A stretch of DNA of 64,000 bases from Stenotrophomonas sp. UBA2629 (GCA_002359895.1 DEOB01000006.1:72595-136594); one strand, 5' to 3'. Positions 37,325 through 48,258 are shown, counted from the first letter of the stretch. Made by a program: numbers and translations. The notes: generated from the letters alone by a model not told the origin.

Positions 37325-39235
37325 TCAGCGCCAATGTTCCTTCCACGCCTGGAACATCAGCACGCCCCATAGATGGGTATGCCACTTGCGTTGCCCGCCG
37401 AGGAAATCGCGCCAGATGGCGCGGATGCAGGCGGGGTCGAAATGGCCCTCTTCGCGCAGGCGGCGTTCGTCCAGTTGTGCTTCGGCCCAGTCGCGCAGGG
37501 GGCCGCGCAGCCAGTCGCCCACGGGTGCGCCGAAGCCTGACTTGGGCCGGTAGACCAGCTCCGACGGCAGATAACGCTGCAACAGTTTCTTGGGCAGGTA
37601 CTTGAGCTCGCCGTCGCGGTACTTCATCGACATGGGCAGTGACCAGGCCAGCTCCACCACGCGTGAATCCAACAGTGGTGCGCGTGCTTCCAGTGCCACC
37701 GCCATGCTGGCGCGGTCGACCTTGGTGAGGATGTCTTCCGGCAGATAGCAGGCGAAGTCCATGGCCATCAGGCGGTCGGCGTTGCTGCCGTTGCGCAGCA
37801 TCGCGCGCGGGTCGTCATAGGCGGTGATCGCGCGCTGTGCGCCGTGCACCACGCGTTCGGGCTGACGCCAACGGCTGACCCGCTGCTGCGCTATCCCTTG
37901 GAGGTTGATGGCGGACAGCTCCGCACGCAGGGCAGCCAGTCCGCCCAGTCGTGATTTCTCACCGGGGTTGCCGGCCATGCGTGCCAGCAGTTGCCGGGGC
38001 AGGCGCGACAACCGCGCTTCGTTGCGCAGTGCGCGGTTGTAGCGGCCATAGCCGAAGAACAATTCGTCGCCGCCATCGCCGGACAGGGCAACGGTGACGT
38101 GTTGGCGTGCCAGCCGGCAGAGCAATGCCGTGGGCAGTTGTGAGGAGTCGGCGAAAGGTTCGTCGAACATGCGCGCCATGTCCGGCACCAGGTCCAACGC
38201 GGCGCGGCCATCGGCATGCAGTTCGGTGTGGTCGGTACCCAGGTGTCGTGCGACGGCGGCGGCATAGGCGCTTTCGTCGTGCACGGCGTTGTCGAAGCCG
38301 ATGGAAAAACTGCGCACCGCACGCGAAGACTGAGCCTGCATCAGGGCGGTGACCAGCGAGGAGTCGGTGCCACCAGACAGGAACGCGCCTAGTGGTACGT
38401 CCGCTTCCATGCGCAACGACACCGCGTCGCGCAGCAATGCATCCAGTGCCTCCGTTGCCGCGTCTTCGTCGCCATCGAAGCCGCGCGCGATGGCCGCCTC
38501 CTGGTGTTGCTGTGCATTCCACCATGCATGCGCCGCGTGCTGCGGATCATGGCCGCGGTTGCCTGCGGCCAGCGCGTCGGCGTCCAGCCGCAGCAGGTGG
38601 CCGGCCGGCAGCTTGTGCACGTCACGCAGAATTGAATAGGGCGCTGGGATGTAATCCAGCCGCAGCAGCAGCGCCAGAGCATCCGGGTTGACCTCGGTAC
38701 GCAATGACGGGTGCGCGCGCAGGGCCGACAGTTCACTGCCGAACAACAGCGTGCCGTCGGTGGCCCAGCCGTAATACAGCGGCTTCTTGCCAACCCGGTC
38801 GCGGGCCAGCCATAGCGTGCGTTCGTGGCGGTCCCATGCGGCGAAGGCGAGCATGCCGTTGCCGCGTTCCAGTGTGGCCTGCACGCCCCATTGAACGATG
38901 GCGGCCAGCAGTACTTCGGTATCCGAGTGCCCCCGGAACGCGTGACCCAGTGCCTGCAGCTCGGCCCGCAGCACGCGGTGGTTGTAGATCTCGCCATTGA
39001 AGGCGATTACCCAGCGTCCATCGGCCGACGCCATCGGCTGGTGGCCTTCCGGGCTCAGGTCAACGATGGACAGGCGTCGGTGCGAGAGCACCAGTCCGGC
39101 CGCTGCATCCACCCAGGTGCCGTGATCATCCGGCCCGCGATGGGCGATGGCATCGCCCATGCGGCGGCCGAGAGCATCCAACTCGGTGACACCCATGTCG
39201 GGGTGGGGCGACCACGCGCCGGCGATTCCGCACAT
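37325..39235 (-). CDS. Asparagine-synthase-like glutamine amidotransferase
   Basis: Two-domain protein of 636 aa. The N-terminal class II glutamine amidotransferase begins MCGIAGAW with the nucleophile Cys2. The C-terminal ATP-PPi synthetase domain has the PP-loop FLSGGTDSSLVTALM near residue 265 and DGGDELFFGYGRYN. Free asparagine synthesis is possible, but homologues in polysaccharide clusters often amidate surface glycans or sugars. It starts 3 bp after the preceding glycosyltransferase stop and so forms an operon with it, which favours an envelope role. Confidence 0.9.
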   Translation of the reverse strand: MCGIAGAWSPHPDMGVTELDALGRRMGDAIAHRGPDDHGTWVDAAAGLVLSHRRLSIVDLSPEGHQPMASADGRWVIAFNGEIYNHRVLRAELQALGHAFRGHSDTEVLLAAIVQWGVQATLERGNGMLAFAAWDRHERTLWLARDRVGKKPLYYGWATDGTLLFGSELSALRAHPSLRTEVNPDALALLLRLDYIPAPYSILRDVHKLPAGHLLRLDADALAAGNRGHDPQHAAHAWWNAQQHQEAAIARGFDGDEDAATEALDALLRDAVSLRMEADVPLGAFLSGGTDSSLVTALMQAQSSRAVRSFSIGFDNAVHDESAYAAAVARHLGTDHTELHADGRAALDLVPDMARMFDEPFADSSQLPTALLCRLARQHVTVALSGDGGDELFFGYGRYNRALRNEARLSRLPRQLLARMAGNPGEKSRLGGLAALRAELSAINLQGIAQQRVSRWRQPERVVHGAQRAITAYDDPRAMLRNGSNADRLMAMDFACYLPEDILTKVDRASMAVALEARAPLLDSRVVELAWSLPMSMKYRDGELKYLPKKLLQRYLPSELVYRPKSGFGAPVGDWLRGPLRDWAEAQLDERRLREEGHFDPACIRAIWRDFLGGQRKWHTHLWGVLMFQAWKEHWR

Positions 39236-39238
39236 GGT

Positions 39239-39964
39239 TCAGTCCTGTTGCTGCGTAGTTGGAGCGGGTGTGGTGACGGGCTGCCCGTTCTGCAGCAGCC
39301 ACAGCATGATGGTCTTCTGGCGGACGTAGTTGGCGCGCACATAGGCGTAGATCAACCCATGCCAGCCATCAAGGAAGCCGGCACGCAGCACATAGCCACG
39401 CCAGAAGCGCCAGGCCGGTGCCAGTATCAATTTGGAAAGGGTGGCGCGTTTGCCACGGGCGAAATCGTGCTCGGCCATCATCCGCGCATAACGCTGGGTC
39501 TTGAGCAGCTGCTGCTCAAGCGAGCGGTAGGGGAAGTGAATCAAGTCGCCGGACAGCGTCTGCACGTTGCCGTCAACGCTGGCCGCTTCATGGATCTCGC
39601 GCTTGCCGCGCCAGCCACCGCGGCGGCGGTCGAACAGACGCAGCACGCGGTCCGGATAGGCATTGCCGTGGCGCAGGAACTTGCCGAAATAGTCCGACAG
39701 GCGCGCAAAGCGGTAGCCGGCGGCGCCTTCAAAACCCCGCGTGCGCGCGGCTTCAATGGCCGCCTGCAGCTCGGGGCTCACCCGCTCATCGGCATCCAGG
39801 CACAGCACCCAGTCATGCGCGGCCTGTTCCACCGCATAGTGCTTCTGGCTGCGGAAGCCGTCGAATGGGCGCTGCAGCACACGTGCCCCGGCCGCCTGTG
39901 CGATGGCGACGGTTGCATCGTTGGAGTACGAATCCACCACCACAATGTCGTCACAAAAGGCCAA
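39239..39964 (-). CDS. GT2 glycosyltransferase (WaaE/KdtX-like), start unclear
   Basis: GT-A enzyme of the WaaE/KdtX type that adds a hexose to LPS inner core in relatives. It has DDIVVVDSYSNDAT, CLDADERVSPEL (metal-binding DxD) and the GKREIHEAA segment that marks this group. The coordinates start at a TTG at 39964, but conserved family sequence continues upstream in frame to about 40018 (ACIIAFNEADRIGDCLASL, ending at the AFCDD of the annotated start), and no ATG, GTG or TTG precedes it before an in-frame TAG near 40090. The true start may be a rare codon, or the gene may be damaged or misread at GTT 40030. It is divergent from the gene at 40053. Confidence 0.75.
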   Translation of the reverse strand: MAFCDDIVVVDSYSNDATVAIAQAAGARVLQRPFDGFRSQKHYAVEQAAHDWVLCLDADERVSPELQAAIEAARTRGFEGAAGYRFARLSDYFGKFLRHGNAYPDRVLRLFDRRRGGWRGKREIHEAASVDGNVQTLSGDLIHFPYRSLEQQLLKTQRYARMMAEHDFARGKRATLSKLILAPAWRFWRGYVLRAGFLDGWHGLIYAYVRANYVRQKTIMLWLLQNGQPVTTPAPTTQQQD

Positions 39965-40052
39965 TGACGCCAGGCAGTCGCCAATGCGGTCCGCTTCGTT
40001 AAACGCGATAATGCAGGCCGAGAGCGGAACCCGGTGGTTTGAGGAGGCGTTG

Positions 40053-41117
40053 ATGGCGGAGTACCTGTTATTTGCGACGGAGCGCTATGCGCTGCCCATC
40101 TTGCAGCCCTTGGCCGACGCCCTGCAAGCTGCAGGACACGGTGTGCATGCTTGGTTTGTCGATGGTGCGGCCAATGCACGACTGCCGGCGCCGGTACGCA
40201 TGGTCAGCAACGCCCGCGAAGCCGTCGCCCTGCGTCCGCGCGCGGTATTCAGCGCCGCCAATTGGGTGCCCACGTTTGTGAGCGGGCCCAAGGTGCAGCT
40301 GTTTCATGGTTTCAACGTGGAGAAGCGCGATTCCGCACGCGGCCACTTCCGGGTGCGCGGCATGTTTGATCTGTACTGCACGCAGGGCCCGGCCACCACC
40401 GCGCCCTTCCAGGCGCTGGCGCGCGAGGCAGGGCATTTCAAAGTCGTGGAAACCGGTTGGCCCAAGCTCGATCCGCTGTTTGGCCCGGCCGATGCGCAGG
40501 CGCTGCAGTGGCGCGCGCAGGCGGGTGGCCGGCAAGTGGTGATGTTTGCGTCCACCTTCACCGAGCGTCTGAGTGCAGCGCCACATCTGTATGCGCAGAT
40601 TGCCGCACAGGTGGCGGCGGGCGAGCGGTTCTGGCTGCTGACCCTGCACCCCAAATGCTCGCCGGAGCTCACCGCCCGCTACCGCGCGTTGGCCGGTGCC
40701 AATGCGGTGTTTGTGGAAACCGAACAGCTGGTCAGCGCCGAGCGCGCGGCGGACGTGCTGCTGGCCGATACCACTTCGGTGGTCAGCGAGTTCGTGGTGC
40801 AGCGCAAGCCGGTGGTGACGTTCCGCAACCGCGCGCCCAAGCCGCACATGATTGATTTCGATGCATCCGAGCAGCTGCCGCAGATGCTGCAGCGGGCGTT
40901 CGATCCGGATGACGCATTGCGTGCGTCGTTGGCCGCGTACGCCGATGCCATTCATCCGTACCGTGATGGGCATTCTTCGCAGCGGGTGATTGCAGCCACC
41001 GAGAGCCTGCTGCAGGGGGTGTTGGGGCCGCTGTCGCGCAAGCCGCTGGGCAGCGTGCTGCGCAATCTGCAGATTCGCAAGGATCTGGGCTATTGGGGTT
41101 TGGCAGCGCGGTCCTGA
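40053..41117 (+). CDS. CDP-glycerol glycerophosphotransferase-like protein
   Basis: A 354-aa protein resembling the CDP-glycerol:glycerophosphate transferase (TagB/TagF) family with a GT-B-like fold. Typical stretches are KVQLFHGFNVEKR near residue 85, a middle FKVVETGWPKLDPLFG, and the C-terminal VLLADTTSVVSEFVVQRKPVVTFRN, where the donor phosphate is bound. The start ATG 40053 follows a good ribosome site (GAGGAGG at 40041). In Gram-negative bacteria such proteins are thought to modify LPS or capsule; the donor is not known. It stands opposite the WaaE-like gene. Confidence 0.8.
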   Translation: MAEYLLFATERYALPILQPLADALQAAGHGVHAWFVDGAANARLPAPVRMVSNAREAVALRPRAVFSAANWVPTFVSGPKVQLFHGFNVEKRDSARGHFRVRGMFDLYCTQGPATTAPFQALAREAGHFKVVETGWPKLDPLFGPADAQALQWRAQAGGRQVVMFASTFTERLSAAPHLYAQIAAQVAAGERFWLLTLHPKCSPELTARYRALAGANAVFVETEQLVSAERAADVLLADTTSVVSEFVVQRKPVVTFRNRAPKPHMIDFDASEQLPQMLQRAFDPDDALRASLAAYADAIHPYRDGHSSQRVIAATESLLQGVLGPLSRKPLGSVLRNLQIRKDLGYWGLAARS

Positions 41118-41148
41118 GTGCGGGGTTTTCGTTACCTCGCTGCAACGC

Positions 41149-42654
41149 TCACCACCGCAGTTTGCGCCGCGCCATCTCCCGCCCCAGCTGTGTCATCAAC
41201 TCCCGCGCACGCTGTTCTTCCAGAAACCGCAGCTGCAATGCCGGCGCCCCGGCTGCGCCGGCGGTATCCAGGGTGAGCGTGGCGGTGCCGAAGTGGCGGT
41301 CCAGTGGGGAGCGGTCCAAGCGAAGGGCCTGCAGTTTGTCCAGCTCGGCCATGCGCCACCAACGGTTCCACCAGCCGCCGCGTACGGCCACGCGCTGGGC
41401 ATCAATGCTGTAGGCCGTTCGCGTGACTTGGCGATGTGCCTTCAGTGCCGACCACGGCAGCCACAGCAAAGGCAGCAGGCCCCAAGGGCCGGCTTCGTAA
41501 GTAAGCACGGCGGCCAGCACGGACATCAAAATCAGGGCTGGCAGGCACAGCCGCCACCAGCCGCGTGTGGACACGGCATGCCACTGCGATGGCGGCCATT
41601 GCAACTGCGGCAGCAGGTGCTGCAGCAAACTGTCGCACGCGTTAGACGTTGCCAGCGGTGCAAGTTCTTTCAACGCGCGCCCTTGCTTTTCCTCGTCGCC
41701 GCCGCCGCTGGCGATGTCCACGCGCAGTTGGCGTCGGCCGAACAACCGGTGCAGCGCACCTTCGCGCAGCGTCCATGCCTGGATGCGGCGTCGCGCGACA
41801 CTGCTGCGCAGGCGCGTCAGCAGCCCGCGTTCCACGGTGAGGCGTTGGTCTGCTTCGCTCAGGCGGAAGCCGTAGTACTGCATGACCGCCAGACCAATCG
41901 ACATCAGCCACATCAACAACAGCACCGTCACCAGCAGCGCGACGCCACCGGCAATCAACGTGGTGGTGCCCAGCTGTAGTTGGCTGGCGTAGCCGAATGC
42001 CTGCTTGCTCTGGTGCTCGATGAAGTTCTCGGTGAGGTCGCGCGGCAGCATCTGGTAAAGCGCACCGATGGCTGCCGCCACCACCACCATGGCGCGGTTG
42101 GAGATCAGCCCCAGCCGTATCAGGTCGGGCAGGCGCAGTGCCAGCAGTTCATCCGTCGGCGGGGGTGAGCCGTCCTCTGTGGCGCTTGTCTCTCCGCGTT
42201 GCCGGATCAGCTGTTCCAGCTCCAGTGCCTGCCCCAGTTTGAGCACGCGCATCTGTGCTTCGGGCTTGCCGCCGGCGGCGGATTCCAGCCGCAGTTCGGC
42301 CACGCCAAACAGGCGGTGCAGCAGGCTCTGGTGAACCACCACGTTGTGGATGCGGGCAAAGGGAATTTCGCGTCGAGTACGCTCAAAAATGCCGCTGCGG
42401 ATGACCAGTCGGTCCGTGCCGATGCGATAGCGGTAGGTGAAAAACTGCAGCAGCGCGGTGGCGACCAGCGCTGTCATCACGATCAGCGGCACCCATTGAT
42501 AGAACGCGTTCTCTTCCTGACGGCGGCTGCCGAAGAACAGCAAGGCCACCAGCGGCAGCAGTAGTTGCTGGATCTGTTGTTGCAGCACAAACAACCACGA
42601 CCACGGATGCAGCCGTTGTTCGGTGTCGGTTGAGGCGGGCGGATTGCTGCTCAC
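41149..42654 (-). CDS. YdbT-like membrane protein with tandem bacterial PH domains
   Basis: A 501-aa inner-membrane protein of the YdbT/DUF304 family. Three bacterial PH-like (bPH_2) segments alternate with hydrophobic hairpins, for example TTLIAGGVALLVTVLLLMW. The second and third repeats begin similarly (RLTVERGLLTRLRSSVARRRIQAWTLREG). The start is a GTG at 42654 that overlaps the stop of the upstream partner (GTGA). The longer frame from 43110 reads through the partner gene and is rejected. Function of the pair is unknown; in relatives they are expressed together. Confidence 0.85.
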   Translation of the reverse strand: MSSNPPASTDTEQRLHPWSWLFVLQQQIQQLLLPLVALLFFGSRRQEENAFYQWVPLIVMTALVATALLQFFTYRYRIGTDRLVIRSGIFERTRREIPFARIHNVVVHQSLLHRLFGVAELRLESAAGGKPEAQMRVLKLGQALELEQLIRQRGETSATEDGSPPPTDELLALRLPDLIRLGLISNRAMVVVAAAIGALYQMLPRDLTENFIEHQSKQAFGYASQLQLGTTTLIAGGVALLVTVLLLMWLMSIGLAVMQYYGFRLSEADQRLTVERGLLTRLRSSVARRRIQAWTLREGALHRLFGRRQLRVDIASGGGDEEKQGRALKELAPLATSNACDSLLQHLLPQLQWPPSQWHAVSTRGWWRLCLPALILMSVLAAVLTYEAGPWGLLPLLWLPWSALKAHRQVTRTAYSIDAQRVAVRGGWWNRWWRMAELDKLQALRLDRSPLDRHFGTATLTLDTAGAAGAPALQLRFLEEQRARELMTQLGREMARRKLRW

Positions 42655-43157
42655 AGTGCGTCGTCGTGGTCGAGCTGGTGCGCAAGCTGGTCGCGCAGGC
42701 GCTCGGCGTCGGCGAAATCCAGGCCGGCGACGGACACGGTGTTCATGCGCGTGCCGGCTGTGTGCACGATGAGAGTGGCCAGCCCGGCCATGCGTTGAAG
42801 CGGCCCGCGCTGCAGGTCCAGGTGCTGCACGCGAGAGATGGGGACGCGGCTTTCGGTCTGCCACATATGGCCGTGCCGTACGCCCAGCGCCTGGCTGTCC
42901 AGCTGCCAGAAGGTCAGCCGATGCCGCCGCCAGCCCATCCACGCGCCCATCAGCAATCCCGCCGCTGCGCCTGCCAGGGCCGCAAGCAGCCAGTGCGGGT
43001 TGCGCAAGGCGAAAGTCAGTACGCCGCCCGCCGCAGCAAACGGCAGGGCGGTCGCCAGGCCGGAGCCCACGGCGGCAAACACCGCGCCACGCGGCGGCAG
43101 TGGCTGCCATGAGGTGTCGACGAGGGGGGCTTCGGGCAGGACAGGGGGCTCAGTCAT
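42651..43157 (-). CDS. YdbS-like PH-domain membrane protein
   Basis: A 168-aa protein with two hydrophobic segments (AAVGSGLATALPFAAAGGVLTFAL and WLLAALAGAAAGLLMGAWMGW) followed by one bPH_2 domain (LGVRHGHMWQTESRVPISRVQHLDLQRGPLQR). It is the usual partner of YdbT-like proteins and is joined to that gene by a GTGA overlap. Function unknown; the Bacillus relatives confer some bacteriocin resistance, which is not evidence for a role here. Confidence 0.87.
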   Translation of the reverse strand: MTEPPVLPEAPLVDTSWQPLPPRGAVFAAVGSGLATALPFAAAGGVLTFALRNPHWLLAALAGAAAGLLMGAWMGWRRHRLTFWQLDSQALGVRHGHMWQTESRVPISRVQHLDLQRGPLQRMAGLATLIVHTAGTRMNTVSVAGLDFADAERLRDQLAHQLDHDDAL

Positions 43158-43224
43158 CTGCCGACGATAGCGGTAGAGCAGGGGTGAGTGAAGAGGAACG
43201 GGTGAAGGCTGACTCAGTTGTTGC

Positions 43225-44355
43225 TCACTGCGCGGCCATGATCAGTGCGTCCACATCCAGGTGATGGCCGGCGCGTGCGGCCTTGGTGCGCAGGTACTGC
43301 TCGTTCTCGGCGGTGATCTCGCCGGTCACCGGCACACAGCCCACCACTTCAATGCCAGCGTTGCGCAGGTGCTGCATCTTGGTGGGGTTGTTGGTCAGCA
43401 GTTGGATGCGCTCCACGCCCAGGGCGCGCAACATCGCCACCGCACTGCCGTAACGGCGCTCGTCGGCGCCGAAGCCGAGCAGCGCGTCGGCATCAATGGT
43501 GTCCAGGCCTTCGTGTTGATAGCCATAGGCGCGCATCTTGGCGGCAATGCCGGTGCCACGGCCTTCCTGGTCCAAGTACAGCAGGACGCCGCCGCCCAGC
43601 TCCTTGAGCGTATGCAGGCCACGCCGCAGCTGATCGCCACAGTCACATTTGAGTGAGCCGAACAGGTCGCCGGTGAGGCAGGACGAATGCACGCGCACCG
43701 GCACAACTCCCTGCAGATCTGGCTTGCCGACAATCACAGCCACCTGGTCGCGCTGGGCCACACCACCCCGGAACACAGCGAACTCGCTCATGCCGACATC
43801 GCGCAACGGCACCGGCGAGCGGGTCACCAGTTCGTAGTCCTGGCCGGCTTGGTGCGCGCCTTCGCGCAGATCATCAAAGGTCAGGTGCAGGCAGCCATCG
43901 AACGGCGTGCGGCCCTCGCCCAGTTCAACCGACACCATGGCCGGCAGCAGCAGGCCCAGTCGTGCGACTTCCACGCTGGCGTTGTCCATGTCGTTACCGG
44001 TGGCGATGTCGCCGGCCGGAACGCTGGCATCGCGCAGATACGCCAAGGCTGGCAGGGTGGCAAATGCCTGCCCGGCCAGTGCAATGCGAATGCCCTGCGC
44101 GTTGACGATGCCCAAGGTCTGGGCGCGCGGCGCGGTGAGGTGCAGGTAGTGCTGCTGTGCTGCAGCCTGGGCAAAGGCCTCAAAGCCGGCCGGGGAACTG
44201 CTGTCCAGTGCGGTGGTTGCGAGGCGGCGTGCGCCATCGGCAATCACCACGGGCCGGCCAGCACGCAGTTCGGCGGCGGCACGTTCGCAGCGGATGGCGG
44301 CGGTTTCGCCGAAACACAGCGAGGTGGAAACGGGGGAGGGGGACTGGGCGCTCAT
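43225..44355 (-). CDS. ribA: GTP cyclohydrolase II with degenerate RibB-like N-domain
   Basis: Riboflavin-pathway enzyme that opens GTP to 2,5-diamino-6-ribosylamino-pyrimidinone phosphate. The C-terminal half has the zinc cysteines SSCLTGDLFGSLKCDCGDQL, the DQEGRGTG motif and LLTNNPTKM. The N-terminal ~170 residues resemble a 3,4-dihydroxy-2-butanone-phosphate synthase but lack its acidic catalytic loop (DDE/GTP-type motif), so that half is probably structural. ATG 44355 (MSAQSPSP) is chosen; ATG 44391 is possible. A bifunctional ribBA gene elsewhere would make this a second copy. Confidence 0.88.
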   Translation of the reverse strand: MSAQSPSPVSTSLCFGETAAIRCERAAAELRAGRPVVIADGARRLATTALDSSSPAGFEAFAQAAAQQHYLHLTAPRAQTLGIVNAQGIRIALAGQAFATLPALAYLRDASVPAGDIATGNDMDNASVEVARLGLLLPAMVSVELGEGRTPFDGCLHLTFDDLREGAHQAGQDYELVTRSPVPLRDVGMSEFAVFRGGVAQRDQVAVIVGKPDLQGVVPVRVHSSCLTGDLFGSLKCDCGDQLRRGLHTLKELGGGVLLYLDQEGRGTGIAAKMRAYGYQHEGLDTIDADALLGFGADERRYGSAVAMLRALGVERIQLLTNNPTKMQHLRNAGIEVVGCVPVTGEITAENEQYLRTKAARAGHHLDVDALIMAAQ

Positions 44356-44427
44356 CGCTGTCCTTATGGGGGCCGCCGGCAGCGGATTCAATCGGCGGAC
44401 GAATGACGCTGTGTTGCGCGGGGCATG

Positions 44428-45348
44428 TCAGTGCGGGTGTTTGGCCGTGGCATAGGGGTCATGCTCGCCGCTGCCCGGTGGACGCAAGGTAAAGCGTTTA
44501 TATGTCCATTGGTATTGCGTGGGATCGCGCCGGGCAATGGCTTCGATGCCGGCGTTGAGTGCGCTGGCCGCGACCAGCGGATCGGGGTCGGCAATCTGCG
44601 GCGATGCCGGTTCCACATGCAGGGCGAACGAGAGATCGGGGCCGGTGCGCTCACACCAGGCATGCAGCACGGTGGCGCCGGTGCGCTCGGCCAGCCGGTT
44701 CACCAGGGTCATGGTCAACGCCTGTATGCCGAAGAACGGCACAAATACGCCATCGCCATTCTTGGGCTGCTGGTCGGGCAGGATGCCGGTGGCGCCGCCG
44801 TCCTTGAGCACCTTGAACAACTGCCGCACGGCCGGGCCTTCGGCACGTACCTGGCGCACGTTGTTGCCGCCACGTACCAGTTGCAGGAATTCGTCGCCCA
44901 CCGGGTTTTCCGGCGGCGCATAGACGATGGCGATGGGGCCGCGCGAAGCCAGCCACTGGTTCAGCAGTTCCCAGTTGCCGTAATGCGGGGCAACCACAAT
45001 CACGCCCTTACCGGACGCCAGCGCGGCGTCATACAGCGGTTCGCCGTGGCGTTCGCGCAGGTGCCGTGAAAGGTTGGTGGCCGGGTCGTGGGTCCATAGA
45101 TAGAGCGTTTCCAGCGCCTGGCGGGCGGTGGTGCGCAGCACCTCGCGGTGCAGGCGCGCCCGTTCGGCTGGGGCCAGCTGCGGGTAGGTCAGCTCAAGAT
45201 TGCGCCGGGTGACCCGGCTTTCGCGGGCATCAATCCGTACCCAGAACCACGCGACGGTATCGGCCAGTGACCGCTGCCAGGACCACGGCAGGTGGGTCAG
45301 TGCGGAAGCAAGGCGGTAATAGAGTTTGGCGGTGGATTGCGGTTTCAT
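44428..45348 (-). CDS. Lipid A acyltransferase, LpxL/HtrB family
   Basis: Inner-membrane late acyltransferase that adds a secondary fatty acid (laurate or similar) to Kdo2-lipid IVA or lipid A. At 306 aa it has an N-terminal membrane anchor region, the catalytic H-x4-E in APHYGNWELLNQW near residue 130, and the following RG..IVYAPPENP and GILPDQQPKNGDGVFVPFFG motifs. ATG 45348 (MKPQSTAKL) is preferred; the longer frame covers the dtd promoter region. It is divergent from dtd. Confidence 0.9.
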   Translation of the reverse strand: MKPQSTAKLYYRLASALTHLPWSWQRSLADTVAWFWVRIDARESRVTRRNLELTYPQLAPAERARLHREVLRTTARQALETLYLWTHDPATNLSRHLRERHGEPLYDAALASGKGVIVVAPHYGNWELLNQWLASRGPIAIVYAPPENPVGDEFLQLVRGGNNVRQVRAEGPAVRQLFKVLKDGGATGILPDQQPKNGDGVFVPFFGIQALTMTLVNRLAERTGATVLHAWCERTGPDLSFALHVEPASPQIADPDPLVAASALNAGIEAIARRDPTQYQWTYKRFTLRPPGSGEHDPYATAKHPH

Positions 45349-45444
45349 CTGCCCAAGTCTAGGGCGTGTGGTCGGCTTGCGTGTAGCCCGCAGGTGCGGT
45401 GCCGGCCCGGTGCTAAGGTGCTCGATTGTCCCAAAGGAGCCCCC

Positions 45445-45885
45445 ATGCTTTCCCTTATCCAGCGTGTTTCCCAAGCCAGCGTCAGTGTGGATGACGAAGT
45501 GGTTGGCCAGATCGGACCGGGCCTGCTGGCACTGGTGGGCGTGGAGCCGGGCGACGACGAGGCGACCTTGTCGCGGATGGCCGACCGCCTGCTGGGTTAC
45601 CGCGTTTTCGCCGACGATGCCGGCAAGATGAATCGCTCTCTGCGTGATATGGGGGGCGGTTTGCTGCTGGTGAGCCAATTTACCCTGGCCGCCGATACGC
45701 GTTCAGGCATGCGTCCCAGCTTCACCAGCGCCGCGCCGCCGGCCGAGGCTGAACAGCTTTTCAATCGATTGGTCGCCATCTGCCGTGAAAAACACAGCGC
45801 AGGGGTGGAAATAGGACGATTTGGTGCCCATATGGTTGTCAGTCTCGTCAATGACGGACCTGTGACCTTCCTGCTCAGACCCTGA
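45445..45885 (+). CDS. dtd: D-aminoacyl-tRNA deacylase
   Basis: Removes D-amino acids mis-attached to tRNA. The 146-aa sequence has the catalytic SQFTLAADTRSGMRPSF motif near residue 80 and the NDGPVTF cross-subunit Gly-cisPro motif near 137. The start follows an AAGGAG site at 45434. It is a homodimer in the cytoplasm in all known members and sits just upstream of rpoD. Confidence 0.95.
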   Translation: MLSLIQRVSQASVSVDDEVVGQIGPGLLALVGVEPGDDEATLSRMADRLLGYRVFADDAGKMNRSLRDMGGGLLLVSQFTLAADTRSGMRPSFTSAAPPAEAEQLFNRLVAICREKHSAGVEIGRFGAHMVVSLVNDGPVTFLLRP

Positions 45886-45925
45886 CGCGCCGTGAAACCA
45901 CCGCCCGGCAAGCGTTATGCTGCGC

Positions 45926-45934
45926 TGGTATAAT
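45926..45934 (+). promoter_or_regulatory. Extended -10 promoter for rpoD
   Basis: TGGTATAAT is a perfect extended -10 element, 45 bp before the rpoD ATG at 45979. The -35 position (about 45906-45911) reads CGGCAA and is poor, which extended -10 promoters tolerate. Confidence 0.65.
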
Positions 45935-45978
45935 GCTAGGTTCCCTATCTTCACAATCGCCGGTGGCGCGAGCACTAC

Positions 45979-47832
<1,854 letters not shown>

Positions 47833-47856
47833 TCATCGTGTCGTAGAAGTTGAGTG

Positions 47857-47882
47857 AAAAACCCCGCTTAGGCGGGGTTTTT
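47857..47882 (+). terminator. Rho-independent terminator after rpoD
   Basis: AAAAACCCCGC and GCGGGGTTTTT arms around TTAG, followed by CTTT. Classic form, 24 bp after the stop codon. Confidence 0.93.
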
Positions 47883-47965
47883 CTTTGCCGGTGTTTGGAG
47901 GCGAGTGCTGAAGGGCGGTTATCGAAGCGCAGCAGGGGGTACGCATCAACGGATACAGAGTGATG

Positions 47966-48000
47966 CCGTCTTCCCCGTCTTCCCCGTCTTCCCCGTCTTC
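47966..48000. repeat. 9-bp tandem repeat CCGTCTTCC
   Basis: Nearly four perfect copies (35 bp) in the rpoD-tRNA gap. The 260-bp gap 47833-48092 otherwise holds the rpoD terminator and the old tRNA promoter region (TACACT at 48075 as a candidate -10). Confidence 0.85.
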
Positions 48001-48092
48001 GCGGCGTTGCGTTGGCGCGCCACATTCGGCATGAAACCAGACGGCAGGAAGTAGTCGCAAAGCCCCGGCTCCACTACACTGTGCCGTCGCGC

Positions 48093-48133
48093 GGGCCTAT
48101 AGCTCAACGGTTAGAGCAGAGGACTCATAATCC
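48093..48133 (+). pseudogene. 5' half of tRNA-Ile(CAT), attL core of element 1
   Basis: A 41-bp exact copy of the first 41 bases of the complete tRNA at 57392. It runs from the acceptor stem through the anticodon CAT into the 3' side of the anticodon stem and then breaks off into unrelated sequence. The native promoter side of the tRNA is here, so this fragment marks where element 1 split the original gene. Confidence 0.9.
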
Positions 48134-48169
48134 AGTCCAGCAGGCTTTCCGCCAGTTGTCAGGAAATAG

Positions 48170-48195
48170 AAAACCCCCATTTTTCAGGGGGTTTT
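48170..48195 (+). terminator. Terminator just inside element 1
   Basis: AAAACCCCC and GGGGGTTTT arms around ATTTTTCA. It would stop transcripts coming from the old tRNA promoter before they enter the element. Confidence 0.85.
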
Positions 48196-48258
48196 GTGCA
48201 CCTGGATGAGGCTGGACGTTTCCGCCTTTGCCCGTGCAATGCCGGCTTTTTCCGGCAT

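Noticed and set aside
41149..43110. Single 653-aa protein covering both PH-domain genes
   Set aside because: The upstream 150 residues are in the wrong frame for the YdbS-like protein; a GTG start at 42654 overlapping that gene's stop gives the normal YdbT length.
47966..48000. Short tandem repeat considered as a CRISPR array
   Set aside because: Units are 9 bp and contiguous with no spacers; simple tandem repeat. No CRISPR array was seen anywhere in the window.
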